From assembly GCA_021795235.1 (NCBI GenBank), contig JAJYPP010000015.1, positions 1 through 58,447 on the forward strand: a stretch of DNA of 58,447 bases, read 5' to 3'. The notes under the pieces are model-generated. The model had not been told where the DNA came from, ran no database searches, and saw nothing but the letters and a program-made list of their open reading frames with translations. A program made the position numbers and the translations under genes. The DNA comes from a bacterium. GTDB lineage: Bacteria; Chloroflexota; Dormibacteria; Aeolococcales; Bog-877. This document shows, in pieces, positions 32,234 to 40,958 of this stretch. How positions within the stretch are numbered: the stretch's first letter is position 1; every line of letters starts with the position of its first letter.

Positions 32234-34252
32234 TCAGGAAGCGGCCTCCTTGAGGTGCAGAGCCGCTCGGTGGGCCTCGATGATCGGCTGCGCGACCTGG
32301 GCGGGCACCTCCTCGTAGTGGCTGAAAGCCATGGTGTAGGTCCCCCGGCCCTGGGTCATGGCCCGCAGCTCGATCGGGAACGGGTACATCTCCGCCAGTG
32401 GCACCTGGGCCGAGACCCGCTCGAAACCCTCGTCGGCCGGGATCATCCCCCCTATCCGACCCCTTCTGGCGTTGAGGTGGCCGATGACCTCGCCCATCTG
32501 CGCCTCCGGCACGGTCACCTCCACATCCATGACCGGCTCCAGGAGATACGCCCCCGCCTTCTCCACCGCCTCCCGCATCGCCATCGCCCCGGCGAGCTGG
32601 AAGGCGATGTCCTTGCCGTCCACCGGGTGGGTGGAGCCATCGACCAGCTTGACTTTGACGTCGACGATGGGGAACCCGGCCAGCACCCCCTGCTCCAGGG
32701 TCTGGCGGACCCCCTTCTCCACCGACGGTCGAAACTGCTGGGGGATGGAGCCGCCGAAGATCTTGTCCTCGAACTGGAACCCCTCGCCCCGAGGCTGGGG
32801 TTCGAGCTCGATGGTGCAGTCGCCGAAGAGGCCCGCCCCACCCGATTGCTTCTTGTACCGGTGCTGCTGGCGGGCGGTGCCCCGCACCGACTCCTGGTAG
32901 GGGACCTGAGGGGTGGCCAGGACCGCCTCCACCTGGTACTTGCGCCGCAGCTTCTCCAGGGTCACCTCCAGGTGGACGTCTCCCAACCCATGCAGCAGGG
33001 TCTCCTTGGTGACCGGCTCCAGCTCCGACCCGAGCGTGGGGTCCTCCTCCAGGATGTGATTCAAGCCTGCGTGGATCTTCTCCTCGTCCCCCTTGCTCTT
33101 GGGCCGGATCGCCATCGTGTAAGAGGTCGGGGGAAACTCCGGCGGCGGCTCCGGCTGGCACCCCTTCGGCCCCAGGGTGTCGCCGGTCGCGGTGTGGAGC
33201 AGCTTGGTGGCGGCCCCGATCTCCCCCGTGGCCAGCTCCGAAACCGGTTCCTGAGCCTTGCCCCGTGGCCGCAGCGGCCGGGGGATCCGCTCCTCGTGGC
33301 CATTCCGGGCGTTGACCAAGTGAAGGTCCCCGCGAACCGCCCCGCTCATCACCTTGAAGTAGGACACCTTGCCGAAGGGGTCGGCGACCGTCTTGAAGAC
33401 CAGCAGCCGCGCCGGCTCGCCGGTCGGGGCCTGCTGGTGGTGGGGGAGGCAGGAGCAGAGAGCCTCCAGGAGCCGCCGCGCCCCCAGCGCTCGGGCCGGG
33501 GCGGCCACCAGCAGCGGGGTGATCCGCGCCTCGGCGGTGGCCAGCAGCAAGGCGTTCTGCAACTCCTCCGCGGTCGGCTGGTCGCCTTCCAGGTACCTCT
33601 CCAGCAAGGAGTCGTCCGACTCGCAGACCGCCTCCACCAGCTCCTCCCGGGCTGCCGCCACGGCGGCCGCCATCTCCTGGGGCGGATCCTCCTCGCGGTG
33701 GCCCCCCTTCTCGTCGAAGATGAGCGCGCGGCCAAGGAGCAGGTCCACCACCCCGCGGAACTCGTGCTCTTCCCCGATCGGCAGCTGCAAGGGGATCGGC
33801 CGCGGGACCAAGCGGGCCCGGAGGATGGCGACCGTGGCCGCGAAGTCGGCGTGCTCCTTGTCCATCTTGGTCAGGACCAGGATGCGGGGCAGGGACCGGT
33901 GCCCGAGCATCCTCCAGGCAGCCTCCGTGCCCACCGCCAGTGAGCCGGCGGACGTCGCACTGGCCACCACCACAGCGGCGTCGGCGACGCTGAGCGCCGC
34001 CAGGGCCTCGCCCTGGAAGTCCTGGAAGCCGGGGCAATCCAGCAGGGTCAGGGAACGGCCCTGGAAGTCCAGGGTGGCCAGCCCCAGCTGCACCGAGATG
34101 TGGCGGTGCTGCTCCTCCGGCTCGTAGTCGAGGGTCGCGCTTCCCTGATCTGTCGAACCCAGCCGCGGGACCGCGCCGGCTGCGAACAGCAGCGCCTCCG
34201 CGAGGGTCGTCTTGCCGTCGTGACTGTGGCCCAGGATGGCTACGTTCAGCAT
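32234..34252 (-). CDS. elongation factor G-like protein (EF-G2 type) with altered GTPase motifs
   Basis: 672 residues from ATG 34252. The five-domain EF-G layout is intact: G domain (1-265), domain II (about 300-375; LVFKTVADPFGKVSYFKVMS), III, IV (FEDKIFGGSIPQQFRPSVEK) and V (EPVMDVEVTVPEAQMGEVIG). P-loop is GHSHDGKTT, but the switch II motif DTPGHVDF is DCPGFQDF, so the catalytic His is Phe, and NKMD is TKMD. EF-G2 paralogues in actinobacteria and others have such changes. It may bind ribosomes without normal turnover. The longer upstream frame to 34684 has no homology and overlaps folP. Confidence 0.9.
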   Translation of the reverse strand: MLNVAILGHSHDGKTTLAEALLFAAGAVPRLGSTDQGSATLDYEPEEQHRHISVQLGLATLDFQGRSLTLLDCPGFQDFQGEALAALSVADAAVVVASATSAGSLAVGTEAAWRMLGHRSLPRILVLTKMDKEHADFAATVAILRARLVPRPIPLQLPIGEEHEFRGVVDLLLGRALIFDEKGGHREEDPPQEMAAAVAAAREELVEAVCESDDSLLERYLEGDQPTAEELQNALLLATAEARITPLLVAAPARALGARRLLEALCSCLPHHQQAPTGEPARLLVFKTVADPFGKVSYFKVMSGAVRGDLHLVNARNGHEERIPRPLRPRGKAQEPVSELATGEIGAATKLLHTATGDTLGPKGCQPEPPPEFPPTSYTMAIRPKSKGDEEKIHAGLNHILEEDPTLGSELEPVTKETLLHGLGDVHLEVTLEKLRRKYQVEAVLATPQVPYQESVRGTARQQHRYKKQSGGAGLFGDCTIELEPQPRGEGFQFEDKIFGGSIPQQFRPSVEKGVRQTLEQGVLAGFPIVDVKVKLVDGSTHPVDGKDIAFQLAGAMAMREAVEKAGAYLLEPVMDVEVTVPEAQMGEVIGHLNARRGRIGGMIPADEGFERVSAQVPLAEMYPFPIELRAMTQGRGTYTMAFSHYEEVPAQVAQPIIEAHRAALHLKEAAS

Positions 34253-34334
34253 GGGCCTAATCTCGCTCAGCCATGCGAGGGAGATTCTATGCTCCGGAGT
34301 GCACCCCCGGCAGGGCGTACGCCAGACTCTGCCC

Positions 34335-35447
34335 ATGAGCTCCGCCCGCGACCACCGTTTTCCCCTCCGGCTGCTCGAGCGCGGGGTTGGAGATCTGGGG
34401 GCCTGGGCCAGCATCCGGGTCTGGGCGGGACCGGAGGCTGCGGCCTGGGAGGCGGCGGCCAGGACGCTCAGGCTGAGCTGCCATCCGGGAGAGGGAGGGG
34501 TGGTGGTCCGCGGCGCCCTGGGAGAGCTTCGGCAGCTGGGAGCGACGCTCGCCCAGCTGCCTGGCGGCCGGGAGCTGGAGGCCGCCGGCGCGGCCCTGGG
34601 GCGGCCCCCCCGGGCCCTGGCCCTGGGGGGCCACAGGTGGCGATTCGGCCGCCGCACCCGCATCCTCGGAGTCGTCAACACCACCCCGGACTCCTTCAGC
34701 GGGGACGGCGTCGGCGGCTCGCCAGGGCAGGCCCTCGATCGTGCGGCCGCGATGGTGGCGGAGGGCGCGGATGCGATCGATGTCGGCGGGGAGAGCAGCC
34801 GCCCAGGTCACAGCCCGGTTGGCGTCGACGAGGAGCTGTGCCGGGTGGTGCCCGCGATCGAGCGGATCTCCAAGGAGCTCCCGGTGCCTGTCTTCGTGGA
34901 CACCTGGAAATCGGCGGTGGCCGACCAGGCGCTGCGGGCGGGGGCGGTCGGCGTCAACGACATCTGGGGACTCCGCCGTGATCCGGCCATGGCTGAGGTG
35001 GCGGCCCGCCACCGCGCCGCCCTGATCCTGATGCACAATCAGGAGGGGACCGCCTACCAGGATCTGCTCGGAGAGGTGCTGGGGGTACTGGCGCAGGGGT
35101 TGGAGCTGGCCGTTGAGGCGGGAATCCCGAGCTCCCAGGTGGTGTTGGACCCGGGCTTCGGTTTCGGCAAGACCCCCGCCCAGAGTGCGCGCCTGCTGGC
35201 CCACCTGGAGCAGTTCGCCCTGCTCGGCCACCCCGTCCTGGTCGGCACCTCCCGGAAGTCGCTGGTGGGCTGGCTCCTCCACAACCGCGAGGTGGGGGGC
35301 CGGCTGCACGGCACCACCGCCACCGTGGCCTGGGCGGCCACCCGGGGAGCCCATCTGGTGCGGGTCCACGACGTCGCCGCCGTCCGCGACACGCTGCTGG
35401 TGGTGGACCGGCTGCGGGGGCCGGCTGGGCTGCCCCCCCTTGGCTGA
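34335..35447 (+). CDS. folP: dihydropteroate synthase
   Basis: Joins p-aminobenzoate to dihydropterin pyrophosphate in folate synthesis. 370 residues from ATG 34335. The TIM-barrel motifs are ILGVVNTTPDSFSGDG, ADAIDVGGESSRPG, VFVDTWKSAVADQAL, GVNDIWGLR, LILMHNQEG, VLDPGFGFGKT and VLVGTSRKSLVG. The first 110 residues are an extra N-terminal domain (ERGVGDLGAWASIRVWAGPE…), about 100 longer than E. coli FolP, seen in some Gram-positive relatives. The stop overlaps the TTG start of folK by 8 nt. Confidence 0.95.
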   Translation: MSSARDHRFPLRLLERGVGDLGAWASIRVWAGPEAAAWEAAARTLRLSCHPGEGGVVVRGALGELRQLGATLAQLPGGRELEAAGAALGRPPRALALGGHRWRFGRRTRILGVVNTTPDSFSGDGVGGSPGQALDRAAAMVAEGADAIDVGGESSRPGHSPVGVDEELCRVVPAIERISKELPVPVFVDTWKSAVADQALRAGAVGVNDIWGLRRDPAMAEVAARHRAALILMHNQEGTAYQDLLGEVLGVLAQGLELAVEAGIPSSQVVLDPGFGFGKTPAQSARLLAHLEQFALLGHPVLVGTSRKSLVGWLLHNREVGGRLHGTTATVAWAATRGAHLVRVHDVAAVRDTLLVVDRLRGPAGLPPLG

Positions 35448-35979
35448 CCGATCCGCGGCGGGGAACTCCCGGGCCGTGCTGGGCCTGGGCAGCAACCTGG
35501 GTGGCCGAGAGCGGTGGCTGGACCTGGCCAGGGAGGTCCTCCTGTCCGGCCGGGCCGAGCTGCTGCGCGAGACCCCCCGCTGGAACACCCTCCCCCGGGG
35601 GGGGCCGCCGCAGCCCGACTATCTCAACCAGCTCCTGCTCCTGCAGGGTCCGTTCCAGGGGATGGGCTGGCTGGAGCTGGCAGAAGCGGCCGAGCTGGCC
35701 GCCGGGCGTCACCGAGCGGTCCCCAAGGGCCCCAGGACCCTGGACGTGGATGTGCTCCTGGTGGAGGGCCTGGTCTCGAGGAGCGCCAGATTGCGACTGC
35801 CCCATCCCGCGATCCTGTCCCGCCCCCATCTCCTGGCGGGAGTGGCAGCCCTGGTACCGGACTGGGAGCTTGAGGGCGGCTCCCCGCCGCTGTGGCAGAT
35901 CGCCAGGCGGGAGCTCGGCGGGAGCTGGCTGAGACCTGTTCCGGTCAGAGAGGCAGGCGGTCGGCCAAGGACGGGGTGA
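35440..35979 (+). CDS. folK: 2-amino-4-hydroxy-6-hydroxymethyldihydropteridine pyrophosphokinase
   Basis: HPPK, 179 residues from TTG 35440. Motifs: RAVLGLGSNLGGRERWLDLA, the substrate loop FQGMGWLELAEAAELAAGRH, PKGPRTLDVDVLLVEG (two metal-binding Asp) and LRLPHPAILSRPHLLAGV. It acts immediately before FolP, and the overlap means one transcript. No folB or folE is adjacent. The last 35 nt overlap the convergent gene at 35945-36568. Confidence 0.93.
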   Translation: MADRSAAGNSRAVLGLGSNLGGRERWLDLAREVLLSGRAELLRETPRWNTLPRGGPPQPDYLNQLLLLQGPFQGMGWLELAEAAELAAGRHRAVPKGPRTLDVDVLLVEGLVSRSARLRLPHPAILSRPHLLAGVAALVPDWELEGGSPPLWQIARRELGGSWLRPVPVREAGGRPRTG

Positions 35980-36568
35980 CCTTCAGGGTTGCCTGCACGG
36001 TCTGGCAGATCGAGTCCAGATCCGGTGGCTCGGACAGGTCCAGGTACCAGACCTGCTCGGCCGCGAAGCGGTCCACAAAGACGGTGCCGTCCTTCACGGT
36101 CAGGCCGAGACGCACCACCCGGCCCTCCTGCGCCGGCAGGCTCCTGCTCAAGAGCCCCTCCACGGTGTCGATCCAGGCCTGGACCTCGCCCAGCTCGCGC
36201 AGTGGATAGCCGCCGTCGCCGAGGTCGTACTCACCCACCAGCTCGACCGCGGGATGGGCGTGCTGGTGGCTGCACTCGTCCCCTTCGTCGTGGTAGAGCT
36301 CGCACTCGCTGCCGGGCCCGTAGGTGCCGACATAGGTCAGCAGGGCGTCCCAGTGGAAGTGGATGTTGGCCAGGTAGCGATGAGGGGGCTCACTCCCCGG
36401 CAGGCGCGCCGCGCACTGGAAGGTCCGTTCCCCGGTGCTCGGCTCGAGCTCGTGGCCGACGTCCTGAACCACCAGCCCAGCCCGCTCCAGGCTCTCCAGC
36501 ACCTCCGCGGCGACCTCCTCGTAGGTCGGGAAGTAGGGTTCCTCTTCGAGTCTGCCGTCTCTTCTCAC
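35945..36568 (-). CDS. hypothetical protein
   Basis: 207 residues, no family recognised. Predicted mixed alpha/beta: EEVAAEVLESLERAGLVVQD, YLANIHFHWDALLTYVGTYG, then a His/Glu/Asp-rich stretch (ECELYHDEGDECSHQHAHPA) that could bind metal, and a C-terminal RFAAEQVWYLDLSEPPD. It overlaps the FemAB-like gene by ATGA upstream and folK at its 3' end. Expression with the FemAB-like gene is likely. Confidence 0.62.
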   Translation of the reverse strand: MRRDGRLEEEPYFPTYEEVAAEVLESLERAGLVVQDVGHELEPSTGERTFQCAARLPGSEPPHRYLANIHFHWDALLTYVGTYGPGSECELYHDEGDECSHQHAHPAVELVGEYDLGDGGYPLRELGEVQAWIDTVEGLLSRSLPAQEGRVVRLGLTVKDGTVFVDRFAAEQVWYLDLSEPPDLDSICQTVQATLKVTPSLADRLPL

Positions 36569-37578
36569 CGGCGCCTCCTGAGATGTAGTCGGGCCGCGTC
36601 CGCGAGGCTCACCAGCCGGGCCCCCAGCGGCCGCAGCTCCTGCCGCCAGCAGCCCGAGTACTCCACCCGGGCTCCGCCGAATCCGCGCTTGAACTGAGCC
36701 AGCCCATGCCAGGGGTGGTCGGGACGGTCATCCTCGGGAACCCCCCAAAGGTCGTAACTGCTGCAGCCATCTTGGCGTGCCAGCATCATCGCGCGCCAAT
36801 GCAGCAGGTGGTTGGGCATCAACTGCCGGTGGCGGTCGGTGGCCCCCCCGTACAGGTACACGACCTGATCGCCAAACCGGGCCAGCAGAACCGCCGCCAC
36901 CACCTCCTCGCCCACCGCCGCCCCCAGTGCCCAAGCGCCGTCTCCCAGAATCTCGAGGACGTTGCGGAGGTGGTGTTGGGATGGCAGTCTGATCCCCTGC
37001 CTGGCTTCGGTGGCGCGGATGCAGAAGCTGAGCTCGGCCAGGCCCACCGGTCTGACGTCCACCCCCTTGCGCTCCGCCAGCCGCACGTTGTACCGGGTCT
37101 TGGCGTGGAAGCTCTGCAGGATGTCCGCGGGCTCGGGCCGGAGGTCGACCAGCGCGGTCGCCAGCGGCTGGCGCGCCCGCGCCCGGCCCAGGAACAGCAG
37201 CGGATGGTGCGGCGGCACCTCCCCGGCCTCCCACGGGACCTCCACCTCGACGACGGAGGCGCCGCGCGCCCGGCCCGCCGCCACCAGCGTCTCCATGACC
37301 CTGGTGAACGAGGCCACGTCGTCGGGACCGCAGACCGGCCCGCGCGGCACGTAAACCCGTGACAGACCGCCCGGACCGACCTGCCCGATCAGGGCGGTGA
37401 CCGGCAGCACGCCCCCTGGAGTCTCCACCAGAATGCGCTCGGTCTGCCACCCGGAGCGCTCCTGCACCGCACCCCACGAGTGGGATTGGAGCAGGTTGGC
37501 CCGCGGCCAGGCCCGCAGCCACCGGTCCCATTCAGCCGCCTGGCCCAAGCCCGTTTGTGCCGCGATCAACTGCGCCAT
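36565..37578 (-). CDS. FemAB-like peptidoglycan-bridge or GNAT transferase
   Basis: 337 residues from ATG 37578. The FemX/FemAB fold: WDRWLRAWPRANLLQSHSWG, YVPRGPVCGPDDVASFTRVM, EPADILQSFHAKTRYNVRLA and the acceptor region LMPNHLLHWRAMMLARQDGC, SYDLWGVPEDDRP, HPWHGLAQFKRGFGGARVEY. Enzymes of this type add amino acids from tRNA to lipid II precursors. The N-terminal part of the open frame beyond 37578 is unrelated. Its location next to DUF4388 and glycosyltransferase genes suggests cell envelope work. Confidence 0.88.
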   Translation of the reverse strand: MAQLIAAQTGLGQAAEWDRWLRAWPRANLLQSHSWGAVQERSGWQTERILVETPGGVLPVTALIGQVGPGGLSRVYVPRGPVCGPDDVASFTRVMETLVAAGRARGASVVEVEVPWEAGEVPPHHPLLFLGRARARQPLATALVDLRPEPADILQSFHAKTRYNVRLAERKGVDVRPVGLAELSFCIRATEARQGIRLPSQHHLRNVLEILGDGAWALGAAVGEEVVAAVLLARFGDQVVYLYGGATDRHRQLMPNHLLHWRAMMLARQDGCSSYDLWGVPEDDRPDHPWHGLAQFKRGFGGARVEYSGCWRQELRPLGARLVSLADAARLHLRRRR

Positions 37579-37710
37579 TCTGGCAGACTGGGAGCATTCG
37601 GGCGGCGATCCCCCTGGGGAAGTTCCCTCCGCCTGTGCTAGTATCTCGCCGACCAACCGGGGAGGGTCGGTCCGTTTCTCAGTTCGGGCCGTCAGGAGTG
37701 ACTCCGCACC

Positions 37711-39000
37711 GTGCAAAACCAGGGCAGCATCGGACCGGGCACCGTAGCCGAACTGCTCCAAGCCATGCAGCAGGACCGGGCGACCGGGACGCTCTCGCTG
37801 GAGAGCGCTGGGCACCAGTGCGCCCTCCATTTCCTGTTTGGCCACCTCTTCCACGCCGTCTCCGACCAGGAGGACGGCGAGGCGGCGGTGGAGACGGCCC
37901 TCGATTGGGCCGGCGGCGACTACACCTTCAATCCGCGGGCCAAGCTACCCCCCGAGGAGACCATCAACAGCTCCACGGAGGATCTGGTCTCCCGCTGGCA
38001 GACCGGCTCCAAGGACTTGGCGGCCGCTCCCTCGGGGGCGAGTTCACCGTTCACCACCCAGGTGCCCGCGGAGGCGCTCACCTCCGCCGACCAGACCCGT
38101 TACCCGTCCTTCGCCACCGGTGCGGGGCAGGGGAAGGACGGAGACTGGCTAGAGTCGGCCACTGGCCCGGAATCTGACTTCGCGGAGGAGGAGATGCCCG
38201 ACATTCCGCCATTCCAGACCCCAGCGCCGCCGCCCCGACCGGTTCAGGCGGCCCCTTCGGCACCGACTCTCCCGGCCAGAGCCTCGGCCCCGGGGCCGGC
38301 AGCGCCCAAGCCGGCGCCGAGGCCCGCGCCCCAGCCCGCCCCCAGGCCGGTGGCGGGGGCGACCAGGAGCCAGCTCTCGGTGCTGGTGCCAATGCCTGGT
38401 GGGCCCCACCTGCACTCCGGATTGAAGGCCTCCTTCCTCAACTTTCCCATGCTGCTGAAGACCCTGAGCCAGGATGGGTTCTCGGGATTCGTCAGCGTTC
38501 ACGGCGAGGGCGACGACCGCAGCCGGGGCCACATCCTGTTCCGCGAGGGCTCGGTCATCCAGGCCCAGCAGCGCTCCGAAGGCACCTACCGCCGGGGCAA
38601 GACCGCGCTCCAGGAGGTGACTCGGACGGTGGCCCTCGGTCACGGCCTGATCGACGCCGTCGAGATCCCCGCGGACTTGGCCGCGTCGGTGGCGAGCCTG
38701 ATCGTGGCCGCCACCACCTTCGTCAACCTGCCCGCCAGGATCGTCGACTTCGAAGCCCTCCTCGAGTACATCGGCGACCAGCGCATCAACGGTGGGGTCC
38801 TGGTCAGCCAGAGCGACCAGGTGTCGGTGGCGCTGCTCACCGAGGGCAGCGTCAAGGGCAGTTACAGCAGCTCCGCTCCCGACCTGACCGACGGACCTCA
38901 GGTGGCCGCAGCCGCCTGCTCGGATCGAGAGGCTCGCATTGACGTGGTGACTGCCCCGGCACCACCGCTCCCCGCGCTCGATCTGTCGGAGCTCGGCTGA
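37711..39000 (+). CDS. DUF4388 domain protein with a Pro/Ala-rich linker
   Basis: 429 residues from GTG 37711. Residues 1-95 are DUF4388 (GTVAELLQAMQQDRATGTLS, ALHFLFGHLFHAVSDQEDGE), the N-terminal domain also found in PatA-like and twitching-motility regulators. A Pro/Ala-rich linker (about 165-225) leads to a second, DUF4388-like or roadblock-like domain (FPMLLKTLSQDGFSGFVSVH; GHILFREGSVIQAQQ). No DNA-binding or GTPase motif seen. It probably works as a protein-interaction module; partner unknown. Confidence 0.8.
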   Translation: MQNQGSIGPGTVAELLQAMQQDRATGTLSLESAGHQCALHFLFGHLFHAVSDQEDGEAAVETALDWAGGDYTFNPRAKLPPEETINSSTEDLVSRWQTGSKDLAAAPSGASSPFTTQVPAEALTSADQTRYPSFATGAGQGKDGDWLESATGPESDFAEEEMPDIPPFQTPAPPPRPVQAAPSAPTLPARASAPGPAAPKPAPRPAPQPAPRPVAGATRSQLSVLVPMPGGPHLHSGLKASFLNFPMLLKTLSQDGFSGFVSVHGEGDDRSRGHILFREGSVIQAQQRSEGTYRRGKTALQEVTRTVALGHGLIDAVEIPADLAASVASLIVAATTFVNLPARIVDFEALLEYIGDQRINGGVLVSQSDQVSVALLTEGSVKGSYSSSAPDLTDGPQVAAAACSDREARIDVVTAPAPPLPALDLSELG

Positions 39001-39050
39001 CAGTTTCGCCGGAGGGAGGGGGCTCTGGCCTCCTGGCACCAGGAAAGCGG

Positions 39051-40802
39051 GTGGTGGCGGGCGCGCTGCCAAATGGCAGGGTGCGCCGGCTGGCCTTCCG
39101 GGCAGCGCTACCCGCCCGCCTGCTCTCCGCAGGCTTGCTGGGGCTCTTGGCGGCGTTTGCCATGGCGGGATGCGGCCCCCTCTCCCCACCCCAAATCACC
39201 GACGTGCTGCCGCCGCCAAGCCAGGGCGGTGTCCACACCAATACCCCGATCGAGATCGTCTTCAGCGTGCCGATGAACGAGCGTTCGGTGGAGACCCGAC
39301 TCAGCCTCCGCAGCCGCAAGGGCAAGCCGGCCCCCGGTTGTGACCTGGCCCGAGCGGCCCGGGGACGCAGCACCGGCTGCCACTTCGTTTGGAGCGACGG
39401 CGGCAGAGTCATGCGGCTGGTCCACCCCGGTCATCCTCTGGCCACGGTCACCACCTACCGGGTCAACCTCGGTGGAGGCATCATGTCGAGCCAGGGGGCG
39501 GTCAACTCGCTGGGCCACTCCTGGGGGTTCTCCACCGAGGGCGGCCCGTCGCTGGGCTCCACCTATCCCGCCAATCACGGGGTGCTGGGACCGGACCAGG
39601 CCGTGGCGATCAACTTCAGCCGGGCCATGAACCCGGCGTCCGTGGCTAGAGCCGTGAGCCTTTCCCCGAAACCTCCGGGGGGCTACGAGATCACCCCCAA
39701 CCCCAAGGTTCCGGGGCGATTCCTGCTCAACCCCAACCGCCCCCTGCAGCCGGGGGCGACCTACACGCTGACGGTGACCCGCTCCGCCCTGGACTTAGAC
39801 GGCAACCATCTTCAGGCGGGCCTACTGGTCAGGTTCACCGTGGGCAAGCTGGGCAGCACCCCCACGGTCGCCTTTGCGGCCGGTCCCAGTCCCACCGACT
39901 ACACCAAGGTGCTGATGGCGTCTCTGCCGCAGGTGCCGGGCGACCCACCGGCGCTGAGGCTGCTGGCCAGCGCACCGGCGGGACAGCACTACGTCTTCGC
40001 CTGGGTTTCGCCCAACGGGGACTACCTCGCCAGCGAGCTGGCCGGCAAGCAGGAGATCCAGGTCACCAACCTGCTCACCCAGAAGACCGCCGCGGTGCTC
40101 GGCAGCACCTCCAGCACCGCAGCGGTCTGGAGCCCCAACAGCCAGCAGCTGGCATTCCTCGCCGCCGGGGCGCTGCGCGTCTACACGGTGCCCACCAAGA
40201 TCGCGGTCACTCTGAGCGCGCCCGCCACCCTGGGCGGGCCCCTGGCTTGGCGGCCCGACAGCTCGGTGTTGGCGGCCGTCGCCGCGCCCTCCGGGACGGC
40301 GTCCCGAATCGCCCTGCTCAGCCCGTCGCTGCGGGCGGTCACCTACCTCGGCACCGCCACCGCCGGGCCCGAGGGAGCTCCGGTATGGAACCAACAGGGA
40401 ACCGGCCTGGCGTTCTCGGTGGGCCAGACCGCCAACCCGGCCGTCTGGCTCTACCAACCGGCCGACCTGGTGGCTCCACTCCGGCTCATCGCCAAGTCCG
40501 CCGGCCAGCCGCTGGCCTTCCTGAGCTCCGGTTCCGTCCTGGTCCGGACCGAGTCCGGCAGCCTGGAGGCGCTGTCCCCGACCACCGAGGTGGAGAGCCC
40601 GGTGGTCGGTCCGGCTGGGGGCCAGTACCCCGTCGCCGCCGCGGTCGACGCCCCGGGAAGGGTGCTGGCGTACACCAGGGCGCAGGCGGGATTCGTGAAC
40701 CTCTTCCTCTGCAACCAGGACGGGACCGGGACCGCCCCGCTCACCACCTTCGACAGCGCCGACGCCCTGAACGCGGGGCCTCCCGCCTTTGTCGGCGCCT
40801 GA
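39051..40802 (+). CDS. lipoprotein with Ig-like domains and a TolB-like propeller
   Basis: 583 residues. A signal peptide with lipobox AFAMAGC puts Cys at about residue 41. Two Ig-like (Big_5) domains follow: TNTPIEIVFSVPMNERSVET and DQAVAINFSRAMNPASVARA. From about 290 on, WD40/TolB-like strand repeats read YVFAWVSPNGDYLASELAGK, AVWSPNSQQLAFLAAGALRV, PVWNQQGTGLAFSVGQTANP. It should stand on the outer face of the membrane. GTG 39051 was chosen because the signal peptide follows. Function unknown. Confidence 0.85.
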   Translation: MVAGALPNGRVRRLAFRAALPARLLSAGLLGLLAAFAMAGCGPLSPPQITDVLPPPSQGGVHTNTPIEIVFSVPMNERSVETRLSLRSRKGKPAPGCDLARAARGRSTGCHFVWSDGGRVMRLVHPGHPLATVTTYRVNLGGGIMSSQGAVNSLGHSWGFSTEGGPSLGSTYPANHGVLGPDQAVAINFSRAMNPASVARAVSLSPKPPGGYEITPNPKVPGRFLLNPNRPLQPGATYTLTVTRSALDLDGNHLQAGLLVRFTVGKLGSTPTVAFAAGPSPTDYTKVLMASLPQVPGDPPALRLLASAPAGQHYVFAWVSPNGDYLASELAGKQEIQVTNLLTQKTAAVLGSTSSTAAVWSPNSQQLAFLAAGALRVYTVPTKIAVTLSAPATLGGPLAWRPDSSVLAAVAAPSGTASRIALLSPSLRAVTYLGTATAGPEGAPVWNQQGTGLAFSVGQTANPAVWLYQPADLVAPLRLIAKSAGQPLAFLSSGSVLVRTESGSLEALSPTTEVESPVVGPAGGQYPVAAAVDAPGRVLAYTRAQAGFVNLFLCNQDGTGTAPLTTFDSADALNAGPPAFVGA

Positions 40803-40958
40803 TCGCGCTGGGACGGCCGACAGGTTGACCACAGCGGACCGGTTCTCCGACGGCCTGGCGGCAGGAGGGACCAACCCGCAACCGGGGGCGCTGGGAGCCC
40901 TCGCCTTGGGGTTCCCGCCGGGGACCAGGGGAGGCCGCCCCAGCATCTGCTCCCCGGG

